64,000 nucleotides of DNA from Trichinella spiralis (taxonomy: Eukaryota > Nematoda > Enoplea > Trichinellida > Trichinellidae): contig CM012954.1 of assembly GCA_000181795.3 (NCBI GenBank), forward strand, positions 9,675,903-9,739,902, given 5' to 3'. Every line of letters starts with the position of its first letter. Position 1 is the stretch's first letter. The position numbers were made by a program, and so were the translations under genes. The notes below the pieces were generated by a model. That model was not told where the DNA came from. It searched no databases and saw nothing but the letters and a program-made list of their open reading frames with translations. This document shows positions 50,440 through 61,993 of this stretch, in pieces.

Positions 50440-50789
50440 ATGTCATACTGTCACTACGTAAAACAGGTTTCAATTTCGAAGCGTCAAGAATAAGAAACTG
50501 AACTGTTCATAGTTCGTTTAAACATTTAAGTGCTGTAAGTCTACTTATTCATCTATAATAACTCAAGTTGAAAAACTTTACTCAAGTTAAACAGTATTTT
50601 ATACTTTCCAAAAGAATAATTTGTATATCATTTTACACAAACCAGGAGAAATATTCATATTATTCATGCCAGCCAAACCTAAGTGCACAATGTGCTCCAT
50701 ATGCAAAACAATTTCATAATGTAAAAGATTTAATTTCGTATCTGCGTGACTGTTTCATTCAATTTGTTTCGAAAACTTATTTTTTATAA
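50440..50789 (+). CDS. Possible small two-exon Cys-containing protein
   Basis: An ATG opens MSYCHYVKQ with a GTTTCA donor (or MSYCHY with GTAAAA) in phase 0. After 179 bases the acceptor TTTTACACAAACCAG leads into 47 open codons in phase 0 that read EKYSYYSCQPNLSAQCAPYA and end FVSKTYFL before TAA. The joined product is about 56 residues with four cysteines. No family is recognised; a small mitochondrial or secreted Cys protein is conceivable, but it has no signal peptide. The second exon is better supported than the first. Confidence 0.28.
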
Positions 50790-51233
50790 AATAATGTAAA
50801 ATTGTTAATCTTACCATGATACATTGCACTGGAGATGTTAATAAAACGTTGACTAATTGTAAATAAGCATTTTTGTAGTACACCATACGAAGTTGTGTGG
50901 CTATTTTTTAACTTTACTGCATGGAACAACTGAATTTCAGACTTCTGAAATTAAAAAAAAACAACTGTAACTGTACTTTAAATGACCTACACGATCACTA
51001 TATATATATGTATATGTATATGTATAGTACAAGGTTGTTAAATCAACAATTTCACTTATTATTATGCTTTCATCTTCAAATTAACGGTTTTGTTGGTGAC
51101 CATCGTATGTCACTTAAAGCATTTTATTGCTAAACTTATTCACAATAGTTGCAGGGCTTGTGGAACACGTATACAACAGTCAATATATTATAAAATTCAA
51201 ATTTACATCTTAGATCTTTCAGCCACCCTGCCA
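50790..51233 (+). other. 5' flank of GTPBP6
   Basis: AT-rich with a (TATATG)n stretch near 51,003-51,026. An acceptor-like TAGATCTTTCAG ends at 51,222, eleven bases before the GTPBP6 start. No other gene is seen. Confidence 0.4.
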
Positions 51234-53046
51234 ATGGCTGTCAGAATATTCATTCGCCAAATTCAGCATACACCTATTAGCTACAATCGTTTAAATTCGA
51301 GCAAATCTATTCATAAAGATGACGATCTGCCAGCGATACTACCTTTAGAAGATTATCGCGATTTACAAAGGAAGTTGGACGTGCCTTTGCAAGGAGTGAA
51401 AAAAGCACTGTTTGTACTTCAACCGAAAGTTCCCAAACCAGACTTGCTCCGGCTTGCCACCAGCAACGAATCGCTTGAACAGGAAGCACTGCAGCTTGTA
51501 AAGTCAGTTCCAGGATGGAATGTGGCTGGTGTTTATGAAAGATATGTCAAAGTTAACCGATCAAGACCGTCCATTCTGGGAAAAGGAACTATTGAAGAAC
51601 TGATTTCATATTTTACAAATCTGCATCACCGCGACGGTGTGTTTTTGAATGTTGCTCGCTTAACTCCAATTCAACACTTCTATTTGTCATGTGCATTTAA
51701 AATGCCAGTTTACGATCGGTAAGATCTAAGACCGATATATACTGCACAAAATCAAAATTACAGTACGAAATTTTCAGGTATACTGTTGCACTACAAATTT
51801 TCAAACACTATGCAATTAGCAAAGAGGCAAAATTGCAAGCCGCACTTGCGGAACTTGCTTACATGAAGTGAGCTTACTAATTAAAATACTTTTACACATG
51901 GAAATAATTCTTTCCATTCAGAGAACGGCTTCAACCATACATTAATGGTGAAATTGATTTGAAAGAAGCTGTAAAACTGGGCGCTTTACAGATGAAAATG
52001 CCAGACAAAAAACGGCGAAAACTGCTTGACGTATTTCTTGTCAATTTAATTTGTTAAGCTGTGGGAAAATTCTTTCAGGAACAAGAAATTGCAATTCGTG
52101 GGAAATTGGATAAACTGAAAACACAGCGACATTACCTGCGTCAAAATACCCGCCGTAAACAATGCCCTATGATAGCAGTAATTGGTTATACAAATGCAGG
52201 TAACTTTTCAATTATTAAACCTGGCACTTTTAAAAAAGCAGTAGTTAAGTAAATTTCAAAAACTTACGGGATAAAAATTCATGCAGGAAAAAGTACCTTA
52301 ATTCATCAACTTACAGAAGATAGACGAATATCAAGCGAAGATCGATTTTTCGCAACACTGGACGTCACCGTCCATCATGGTCAATTGCCATGTCGACTTG
52401 ACGTATTGTACGCTGATACTGTAGGATTTTTTTCTGATCTGCCAATGGGCTTGATGCCATGCTTCGACGCGACAATGGAAGAAATCGCTTCCTCAGTAGA
52501 CGCACGTAAGCCACCATTATATATAATAGGATTTACATTGAAGTTCTAGGATCTAGTTCTGCATGTGGTAGATCGCAGTCATGAAAGTTGGCTTTCACAA
52601 CGTCTGATCGTTGTTCATAATTTAAATAAGCTTAACGTAGAACATGTCATCGAAGTTTGGAACAAATGTGACAAATTAAACGAAATTCCCAATTCTACTG
52701 CATCTCAAGCGTTACTGATCAGTTGTTTGAATGGAGAAGGCATAGATGAGTTAAAAATGCAAATCGAGCGTGAGATTTTAAATCTTTGCAATTTTCACCA
52801 CGTTACTCTCGAAGTGCCTATAACTGGGGATTATATTAAGTATATTAACTATCTGAGTTAATTTAAAAGTTTAATCACATGCATGTTTTTAGTCAGCTAT
52901 ATAATGTAGCTGCAGTGAAACAAGCAGTACCAAGTGAAGATGGACAGAAGATGCTAATTTCAGCCGTGTTACGTCCATATCAACTGGAGTCTTTTTTAAA
53001 AAACTACGATTGTGTCAAAGTTCTGCCTGTGAAAGATAAAGAATAA
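51234..53046 (+). CDS. GTPBP6: GTPBP6/HflX-type ribosome-associated GTPase
   Basis: Seven exons (51234-51718, 51778-51867, 51922-52030, 52079-52199, 52287-52495, 52550-52839, 52893-53046) join to 485 residues. The N-terminal HflX domain is seen in ARLTPIQHFYLSCAF and YDRYTVALQIFKHYAISKEA, followed by a helical linker. The G domain has G1 GYTNAGKSTL, G2 region ATLDVT, G3 DTVGF (usual HflX spacing), then EEIASSDLVLHVVDRSHESW and NKCDKLN (G4). The C-terminal sheet follows. HflX proteins split or rescue ribosomes; the animal GTPBP6 works in mitochondrial ribosome assembly and recycling. The N-terminus (MAVRIFIRQIQHTPISYNRL) is basic and Ser/Asn-rich, fitting a mitochondrial presequence. The junction after EEIASS uses donor GTAGAC; a nearby GTAAGC would break the alignment. 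Confidence 0.94.
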
Positions 53047-53299
53047 ATATTTCCTTTTTTCTTAAAAAGATCCTACTTCAACAGTTATGCTCAATTACAA
53101 ATATTGAAGTACACAACATTATAGTTAAGTAAAATTTAAGATTCACACGTATATACTCTTTATCATACTGTCTATCAGTTAAAAGTGTAAAAAACAAATT
53201 ATATGAAAAAAAAAAGCGCTCCAGGATTTACAGTTCAATGAAGAAGGTCACGGCAAGTACGCATAAGTAAAGCTGCTTTTCATTTATGGAATACAGAAG

Positions 53300-53343
<44 letters not shown>

Positions 53344-55878
53344 TTTGTAATCTTAACAAAAATAATTCATAGGAAAAATTAGACCTGAACAATAACAAAT
53401 ATTGCCATAACCCATTAATCTAATTAATACTTGAAAATTATTAAATACTGTATGCAATCAGCTTTCATATACAACTCAATTAGAAAAAAAGCCATAAAAT
53501 TATAAACTCTACTGAAAGATATGTATAGAAAGAATAAGGTCGGTGATTGCTAATTTAAGAAAAGCAACTCATACCTTCATATCTTCAATGAAATTTCAAT
53601 TACCCAGGTCCGAATTTTGATTTCGAATACAGTTGCAACATATCTGTATAATGCAGATAACATCAAAAAACAACGCTAAAATTAGAAAAAAAACATGTAT
53701 CTTAAAATTGATTATCATTCTTGCCACGACAGCTAAAGATGATTATTTCCAATACTGTTGAATAGTGTTGAACTGAATAGTGAAAATCAAATTTCTACAA
53801 AAACTACATGTGCAGGATTTCGAATTTGAAAAATGCTAATTGAAATAAACATGAAATCATTCTGCATCAGAATTTTTCGTTCACGGATTTTATATTTTTT
53901 ATGACGTACAACCTCTGTCAACTATAAACAAGCATTGCAAGTTGGCTGTCGCCAAAACAAATAGTTAAGACAAAAAATACTATCATTTATTCAACAGCTT
54001 ATGTGCATAGTTAAGCAATCTTTTTTTGAAAAACAAATGAATGAATGGAATCAAAAAAAACAAAGTGCACTACAATTCGAATTAAAATGTACAAATTATA
54101 GAAATAAAAGATGAAAACCAACTGACTTAACTTACAATAAATAAGATATTGAAAATTAAATAAAACAGCGCATACAAACATATAAGGCGTAATATATACA
54201 TTAAATATGGTAAAATAATTCGTTCCCTTTTCATTTATATTTACTTCTACTAAATTCTATACAAGAAATATACCACCAGTACAAAATTACAAAACAGTGC
54301 AAAATGATCAATATCAGTTAAACAGAAATGCTTTAAAAACGTTACAAACAAAAAACAATCAATGCAACTTATCAAAACCTAAACCAGTTGATTTCAATGG
54401 TAAATTGTAACATAACTATACAAATACAAATAAAAATCATTCTATTTTTAGAACCAATGCCAAAAAACGTTATTGCAAATGTTCAAATTTACCATTGCTT
54501 TTACTATACAAACAGTGCTTGAAGCGATTGGTATTTTTGGTAACCATTACAGTATTACGACCACATTTAAATTTTAAAAAATTTTTATTGAAAAAGCTTT
54601 TAAAAATTTTTTTGAGTTCAATTTAGATTTTATTTCAAAAAAATAGATTTGTAAACCTAATTTTACTTATGCTATTTTCGATTAATTACTTTTTTTACAA
54701 TCATTTAACGATTTAACAATCGATTTTGTATAATTTTTACTTTAAATAATTTTTATATATTTTTCCCTTTCACTGTTAATTGATGTTTATATTTTTTTAT
54801 AGTGAAATTAAAATTTGTAAAACAGATTTGAAAAAATGTAATAGTTAAAAAAATTTCAAATATTTTTATAATTTTAATAAAATAGTTATTTTTCATCGAT
54901 ATATAAAATTTTAAGCAAAAAGAATTATTTATTTCGCAATTTTTCTATTGGTCAAAAAGTTTTGCGAATGTCGAGCCTGATTATCAATTGTCGACCCTGT
55001 TCATTCCTATTGCTTTTGCTTATTCACTGAAAGAGCGTCACTAATGGCAGTTGCTCGATAGTTTTACTTTCTGACTTCTCCAGCTTACTTTGGCAAGAAA
55101 TCCGTATTACGTCATCTCAACTCTACAGTCAGTTGAATATTTTTTTTTCAATATCTCTCATAGTGCTATTTCTATAATGTCCAGTTTGTTTTCGGTTGTT
55201 CCTGATTGAACATTCTACTTCACTAATCGGTGAAAATAGTGTTCAGTTTTATTTCTTCTGTTGTGCTACCTGCACAACGGGAATACTTACTGTGCTTTTA
55301 TTTTCATTCTTTCCTTGGTAACAGGACTTCGTTTTATAGTGGTTGATTTCACTTTTTCATTATATAAACTAAATTGCTTTACTAGGTGGCCAAAAAAATA
55401 CTTTTAGCTTAGCCATTTTGCTTGTATCTTCATCAACTGGAGATAGTTTACTGTACTGAGATACGGTGACATTGTTAGTTATCAAGAATCTTTCGGGCTA
55501 GTATACTGTTAGTTACAGTCTAACTTTTTGTATTATGCGCCAAGCTGCTTTCGAATTTCCCGTTGTTATGCCGTTTCCATGGCATTTCCTGCTTTTTTTT
55601 CAAGAACGATATCGTCAAAATTTATTTGGCAAGTTTTTTTAATGTTATTTTGAAAGTTGGTGATACTCCTTTTTTCATCATATCCCAACTGCACTGTTGT
55701 TGTGAAATGTTCACTTGCCAGCAGATTAGTTGATGAGCGTTGTTAGTGTTAGATGAATTTTGATTTGAGACAGGCGGTCATCAATTAATCATTCCATTGA
55801 CGGTGTTGTTTGTTCTTTTATTCCATGACGGATTTATGACGACGTTCTTTTTTAACATTTCAGAAAATTGATGTGAAG
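53047..55878. other. Intergenic region with (AT)n tract
   Basis: AT-rich DNA between two plus-strand genes. It contains a 39-base (AT)n run at 53,301-53,339. The last 900 bases are T-rich and probably form promoter and leader of the zinc-finger gene, ending in an acceptor-like ACATTTCAG 15 bases before its ATG. No coding exon is evident. Confidence 0.5.
53301..53339. repeat. (AT)n dinucleotide tract
   Basis: An uninterrupted run of TA/AT units about 39 bases long. Confidence 0.95.
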
Positions 55879-56880
55879 ATGCTAACTCCGACTGAATTCA
55901 CACTCGATACTCGTTCACCATCGGGACATCAATGTCAGTCGTGTGGGAAAATTTTTGTCTCAAGCAAAGGACTGCAGCAGCACTCGATCGTCCACACCGA
56001 TCGGAAACCGTTTGTTTGCGAAATATGTAACAAACCATTCCGGTTCAAATCAAATTTATTTGAGCATCGCAGCATACATACCGGCGAGACGCCATATGTT
56101 TGTCCGTTTTGTAGCAAGGCTTGTCGACTAAAGGGAAATTTGAAGGTAAACGATTTTCACTTTACACGGAACAGTTGTGTTTATCAAGTGAAGATTTGTA
56201 CACGTGTAGAAGCATTTGAAAACTCATCTGAAAGAACCTGAAGAAATAGATCGTGCTTACGAAGCGGTGACTGGTGTTACGAATACGAATGACAACTTTT
56301 CCAGTGTTGAAGAAAATGGATCTTACGACAGTCCTTACATGATGTATAAGTCAACACCAAAGCGGAAGAAGCTTATACCGTCAAGAAGATTTCTCCAATC
56401 GCCATCTTCTTCAACGGTTACAGTGCATTTAGCGCAGGAACAAGATGACGAACCTTACGTTAAAGTAATGTTCCAGTTTGTTTTTATTGGTAATTTTATA
56501 ATTAACAGCCTTCAATTCATTATTAGGCACCGGTCGAAAACACGCTGCGGCTTGAGGATATGTTCGGCGACAACTACGGTGTTATAGAAATGGCGACTAA
56601 AGCACGTGAAATTAACAACGAAGCCTACAAGTGCAGAGCATGTCATTTGATCTTTCCGAACCTGGTTGTCATGCGTACGCATTGTTATAACATTCACAAT
56701 TATTCTGAAGCAGATTCGGAAGAAAAGCAAGCGCTGAAATGGTGTGAAAAGTGCATGTGTTGTGTGGAGGATGAAAAAATGTTGGAGCTGCACGAACAGC
56801 GACACGCTACCTTCCACGAAATGCTTAAAGCAGAAGAACTGGCAGTCAACGAACCACATCACCCAATGTCGAGCAAATAA
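55879..56880 (+). CDS. C2H2 zinc-finger protein, five fingers
   Basis: Three exons (55879-56145, 56210-56464, 56527-56880) in phase 0 give 291 residues. Three canonical tandem fingers come first: CQSCGKIFVSSKGLQQHSIVH, CEICNKPFRFKSNLFEHRSIH with the linker TGETPYV, and CPFCSKACRLKGNLK|KHLKTH, the last split by intron 1. After a Ser-rich, basic linker (PKRKKLIPSRR, a possible nuclear signal) come two looser fingers, CRACHLIFPNLVVMRTHCYN with a following His, and CEKCMCCVEDEKMLELHEQRH. It is probably a nuclear DNA-binding factor. The layout of three plus two fingers recalls some developmental regulators, but I cannot assign an orthologue. The ATG lies 15 bases after an acceptor-like TTTCAG. The finger quotes of 21 residues are split by cysteine spacing C-x2-C-x12-H-x3-H. 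Confidence 0.88.
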
Positions 56881-57196
56881 CACGCACGGTTGCAATTTTC
56901 TCCCCGTTAGTTCAGTCCTGTAACTAATTAGCGTAAATAATTATTGAAGTTTTCTTTTTTTAAAAAAAAATTTCGCATATATTTATAATTGTTTCATGAT
57001 CGCTGGCGAATTCTACTCCACTATTTTGATGATGACTTCACCGTAAACGTTGAACACACGCAATTTACCTTTTCTCATACCTGTGTGATACCATTTCAAG
57101 TATGCTATATATTATAATCTGTTGGACAAAAATGCTATCTATTTTAAGTTTATTTTTTTCTTAAAATTAAACTGCTGCTTATTTTCAAAAATGAAA
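56881..57196. other. Convergent 3' flank, zinc finger/UCHL5
   Basis: AT-rich sequence between the two convergent stops. I see no gene and no clear AATAAA. Confidence 0.5.
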
Positions 57197-58640
57197 TTAC
57201 AATGACTTTGTCGGTGCAGCTGCCATGATTTCGTCTTCCTGTGCGTGTATAGCCTAAAATTAAGCAAACTGTTTTTATCATGTCCACGTTGTTTATTCAA
57301 AGACGAAATCATGTGCAACATTTGAATCACTTACGTCAGCAAGCATTCGACTTAGAACTTCTTCCTCCGCCAAAATGCGAAGCAGTTCGACAATGAACGG
57401 AACATAGTTGTGTCGATGACGGGCTGCTTCCATCTTTAAGAACAAAAAGAAAGGACATCAGACAAATGATCAAAATTCATATTCATCATTTATTACTGCG
57501 TAACGTTCACGCTTCGCATCTTCGGCTGCAATCAAAGCAACCAAGCGGTCTACTTCGGCTGAATCTCCAGCCTTAAAAAATGATTATTAGAGAATGAAAA
57601 TGAAGCTATATTTAAAAAAAACAAACCTGAGCGAACTTTTCCATTTCTCGTTCGTATTTCAATTTCTGATCCGAAATAACAGCCATAAGATTGAAACGAA
57701 CCTCACTTTCGCCATAACTAAAACAGAACAGCACTGAAGAATGAAAAACAAAACGAAGCAAAGCAACAAGGGAAACATTTCCATTTTCCCAAGGTTACTT
57801 TTTAATTTTTTCCTTGATAGCTTTTATGGCCACTTCAGTCCAATCACCATCTGAAGCAACAGTGCCGAGACGCAGTGGAGCCGCCCGGAGACCGTCCAAC
57901 TCGTAAACGCCATCATTGACTGGTACGTAAGTAACAAAGTGGAACACGTCTTCTTCGTCCAACTTCTGTTGGTCGTCAATTTCAAAAAGCTGTTGTCGAC
58001 CGAAGCTGTTGTGCACGGCTCGGATCTTTTCCGAATTGGTCAAACATAGACCCCGGGATGCGGAATCCAGATCGTATGTGAAATCTTTGAATTCCTTCAA
58101 CGTCGGTCCCAAATCTACGTCCGGGTGGTCGCAGTTCAACAGCAGATTGATCAACGCCTGACTCGCGCAAGCGTTTTGAATAACCTTGAAATTTGAATAA
58201 TTCAAAACTGCACCAAGCAACCAAAACCAAGCAATCGTTGCGATCTCAAAAAAATCATACCTGCTGGGAAAAGTAAACGTCCGTGCATGTCTGTGGAGAA
58301 TCGTCGACTTCTTTTCTCATCTCTTTCTTCAACCAACGGAACAAAAAAATAAATCCGTGAATTGGTCTAAATTGAAAAGCCAATAAAAAGAGAAAAAGCG
58401 ATTTTTCAACATTCACATCTGTATTACTTCAAATGTTCTATACTTTCGTCGAGAACGACTAGCTCTTCTACTTGCAAACCAGTACATCCTTGAAAAAGAA
58501 GAAGAGGATGATGAATCAAAATCCATTACGATAAGTTACTGAACAAGAGAAAAACAAAAAATACACTCACCAAAGCCATGAATCATTTCAGTAAATATTC
58601 CAGGATCACTTTCTATTAAACACCAATTTCCTTCAGCCAT
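57197..58640 (-). CDS. UCHL5: UCHL5/UCH37 ubiquitin C-terminal hydrolase
   Basis: Eight exons (58640-58571, 58488-58428, 58366-58261, 58184-57799, 57717-57627, 57571-57497, 57433-57335, 57253-57197) give 314 residues, close to the human 329. The start MAEGNWCLIESDPGIFTEMI is typical. Catalytic residues are all there: Gln79 and Cys85 (QQVIQNACASQ), His161 (DVFHFVTYVPVN) and Asp176 (YELDG). The C-terminal ULD region follows (GESEVRFNLMAVISDQK, then HNYVPFIVELLRILAEEE). UCHL5 trims ubiquitin chains on the 19S proteasome through RPN13 and also joins the INO80 complex. A TTTCAG ends only five bases before the ATG, and the PRPF38B stop is 219 bases upstream on the same strand, which suggests a downstream operon gene receiving a spliced leader. 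Confidence 0.97.
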
Positions 58641-58858
58641 ATTTTCTGAAATGCACATGTTAACAAAACATAAATGTATTTCTTAAAAATGAAATCAGAT
58701 ATGTGGCCGAAAAATACGGTTTTTCAACAGAATAAAATGCAATATTAATTAAGCTGTTTTACTAGTAGTAGTAGTAGTAGCAGTAGTAAACTGACTGAAA
58801 CAAACAATACGCATAAAACGCAATAGAGTAAAAGACAACATAAAATATGCAAATTGAC
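58641..58858 (-). other. Intercistronic region of a likely PRPF38B-UCHL5 operon
   Basis: On the minus strand 218 bases separate the PRPF38B stop from the UCHL5 ATG. The stretch is T-rich, includes a (TAC)n run, has no plain AATAAA, and ends in GTGCATTTCAG directly before the leader of UCHL5. This size and arrangement match intercistronic regions of nematode operons. It is inference from spacing and signal only. Confidence 0.45.
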
Positions 58859-60680
58859 TTAATCGGAAATCATGCCCTCTTCGATTTCAGAATCTGGTAC
58901 TGGTAAAGAATCTTTTTTAATTTTCTTCTCTGCACATTCCTGCAAAAGATACGTCTCCCATGTAATAAAATAAAATAAAATGATTAAACAACAACGAAAA
59001 GCATTACTGAAGATGTGCTTTTTTCACGATCATCACTGGACTCCTGTCGTTCTGACTCTCGACGCTGACGATGATGACGTCGATGGTGACGATGACGATG
59101 AGATTTGTGCTTCCGATGATGACGAGAATGGTCAGAGTGCTTGTGTTTGCGTCGTTCACGAGAACTGTGCTGACGATGTGAACGATCTCTGCGTCGATAA
59201 GAAGAACTTCTTCGAGAAGAGGAACGTGAGTGGGACCGACGCGAGGCACGATACTTCCATTCACGGTCTTCAGGACTGCTAAAACAAACTTGATTGTCAA
59301 ACTATTACAGTAAACAAGCAGAGCATATTCGCACCAACCTACCTGATCCGGCTAGGTGATCGTTCTTTGACGCTTTCTGATCGCCCATCGCGATCTGACC
59401 TGTAGAAAATTAATATCTATAAATATCACATTTCAATAATAAATAAATAAATAAATCACCTGTGCCGTAAGCCGCGTTCTATCCACTGCGGCTGTTCAGA
59501 TTCAGCGACAGGCCTGTCCGCTTTCCGAGAAGACAGTGCCCGAAGCTTCAAGTCAATTTCTTTCTGTAAAACAAAAAACAACGTCTAGCAAAACCTGTCA
59601 TCAACACCTAAACGCTGGGAGTAACACTGAAATCCGTTGCCAATTAATTACCGGCTTAAACAGATGAAAAGAAAGCAGAATCTAGTCGCAATTAGAACGA
59701 TCACTCGGCATCTCTGCGAGGCATATTCTGCAATCGCACGCGTCAAGATCAAGCATGAACAACTTATATTTCAGACAATCATTTACGCAATAGAAAATCG
59801 TGAATAAAATAATCAAATGTTTATTACCTGTATAGGGACAGGTATTCGCGGAAACAAAGTCGAATACCAATCCAGTTTTGTAAGTAAAGATTTCACCATC
59901 TCGCCAATCGTCATCAAATCTCCTCCACCTGCTTTGGGATCAATTTCCTAAATATAAGAAGAACTGAATTATTTCCGCAGAAAATGATCAACCGTCATCT
60001 TACTTCGCTATCTTCAAAATACGGTTCATACCAAGACCAAAATGTTGCAGGATGCAAGCAAAACCGTATATACATAAACCCTAATCCACGGATGTAGCAA
60101 GAATCTGGGTGATTTAAGATGGCTGTTAATTGTTTTCTGGTCAATTTCAGTGTGAACAACTTGTAAAGCAAACAAAAAGCTGAACTAACAACACCACCGG
60201 CACCAACGCCTCGAACCTAAAAAAACAGCATGAATAAATAAAATCTGAAGAAAAAAAAGAAACTAAAAACACTTACGCCACCACACATTCCAGTTTGACC
60301 TGTAGTTTTCCTGGTGCCTTTTTCCCAAGGTTCCAAATGTTCCACCTAAAAAAGCAAATTTACATAATAAATATGATCTGTTGGAAATAATTTCAGCTTC
60401 TTAATATAAATGAACCGCTTCTAAACACTTACGCACTTACATTGTAGTAAATTTCATCGATCACTTCAAAATGTGTTTTCAAAGGTAAAAGCGTGTTTTT
60501 GTAGTAGGGAGAGCTGACAATATTTTCCAAAACAAGATGATTCAGATTCATCGTCTCTTTGTTACCCCAAAAGTTGAGAGTATTGTGCTTGGAACCACAT
60601 TTAATTCCAACGGCAGCGTATAAAGCCGCATTTTCCGCCGCCGTCACTGGAGCAGAAATGTTACTGCCATCGAACGCCAT
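58859..60680 (-). CDS. PRPF38B: PRPF38B-like pre-mRNA splicing factor
   Basis: Eight exons (60680-60441, 60345-60277, 60216-60004, 59947-59828, 59563-59460, 59399-59343, 59278-59008, 58939-58859) join to 384 residues. Residues about 30-215 form the PRP38 domain with LNFWGNKETMNLNHLVLENI, YYKNTLLPLKTHFEVIDEI, GQTGMCGGVRGVGAGG, ALYKLFTLKL-like FCLLYKLFTLKLTRKQL and DWYSTLFPRIPVPIQ. These match PRPF38B rather than PRPF38A. The C-terminal part is an Arg/Ser/His-rich tail (SHSRSSSRRSSSYRRRDRS), as in SR-related splicing proteins, ending in an acidic peptide EIEEGMISD. It acts in the nucleus with the spliceosome; PRP38 proteins serve in spliceosome activation. It appears to be the first gene of a pair with UCHL5. 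Confidence 0.95.
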
Positions 60681-61213
60681 TATACAAATTTCACTCGCCG
60701 GTAGTGACAAAAAACGATAACAATTTCACAAAAATAGCTTAAGAAACAATTTAATTCACAAACCACCGTCGAAAAAGAAACCGATCGACGTTTGCATTCG
60801 ATGGTTCAAATTGTAAGGAAGTACAGTATGGTATTAGAAAAAGCACGTGTAGAGTTACTGTGACGACAGTAATTATATTCATAATAAATTCCATTTTCAA
60901 AAATATTGCATAATTATTTTAATTAAACAATTAATAATTTAATTTTTTTTAATAAAAACCAACCCAATTGAATTATATGTAACAATAAAATCATGGATTC
61001 AGTGAAAAGTTTACTGTCAATTTTAGTAGAATTTTATCATTTGACTGTTGTAATAATGAATATTTAAAAACTATTGTTGAAATTTATTTATATTTTTTAA
61101 TATTATATAATTTATTTACCTGAAAATGTTTTTTTATTCCTCAGTTTTGTGAACATATCTTACAACTTGAAAAATTTCAGTGGCACAAAATAATCCACCA
61201 ATTATGAATTGAA
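60681..61213. promoter_or_regulatory. Divergent region upstream of PRPF38B
   Basis: About 160 bases next to the PRPF38B start are GC-richer and may hold its promoter. The rest is AT-rich. Near its right end GAAAAATTTCAG (ending 61,180) looks like a plus-strand splice acceptor. Confidence 0.4.
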
Positions 61214-61382
61214 ATGATTTCTTCTGAGGTAAGTGTATTTTATTTATGTTAATTTAAGTCAAATTATTATACAAATATTAAACTTCAAGTTTGAACGAGA
61301 TTGTTTTTTCTTTGAATGGACACACGATCAGAATATAGGTCACGATGAGCGGGAAGAAAAATTCCTACTCATCTCTTGTTGA
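61214..61382 (+). CDS. Possible 35-residue two-exon microprotein
   Basis: ATG opens MISSE and then meets a perfect donor (GAG|GTAAGT, 61,228). After a 61-base AT-rich intron ending AACTTCAAG, the frame continues from 61,290 with FERDCFFFEWTHDQNIGHDE and ends KFLLISC before TGA. A TTTCAG ends 33 bases upstream of the ATG. The peptide is acidic with an aromatic cluster and two cysteines. An out-of-frame ATG with a stop precedes the start, which weakens the case. No family recognised. Confidence 0.27.
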
Positions 61383-61993
61383 AATTGTTTTTAATTGCTT
61401 GTGAAAATTATTTTTGACAATGTTTTTTTGGTAAAATTATTTTCACTCACAAGTGAAAATTATGGCATTTTTGGATCAATTTTTTCTTTTTTGTCGACAA
61501 ATAATAATTTCATGTCGGTTGAAGTTGAATTTTATTAAACAACTTAGTTTGTAAATTGAAATTTTTTAAAAATTTCGCTATTTAATATATTCTATATTCT
61601 ATATGATTGAAATAATAGTTTGATTCAATTTGTTTGTCATACTGTGACAGAGAGTGTTAAAATTTTGTCCAAGCTACTTAAAGTTTGTTTGTAAACAGGA
61701 GAGGAAAAAAAGTTCAAATCAGAGCAATGTCTTTCTTTTTTTTTCCTTCCTGTAGAAAAATGGAAATCAAGCAAAATAGCATGTTTTATTATTAAAAGAA
61801 CCAAGCTTTCACACGGTCGTGAAGTGGGTCAGCAAAAAGGGTGTTTGTTTGTTGTCCAGTTTTCATTTTCGCAATTGCTGCCAGCAAGCTTAATGACAAT
61901 AAATTTTGTTTCATATTATATTTAAAAATGGGAAGAGGAAAAAAGAAAAACAGAACAAACAGTATAGAATAATATGATCGGATAATTTCGTCG
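61383..61993. other. Intergenic, 3' flank of SEC14-like gene
   Basis: AT-rich, with T-runs. On the minus strand it follows the SEC14-like stop; an AATAAA-type signal is not obvious nearby. No gene seen. Confidence 0.45.
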
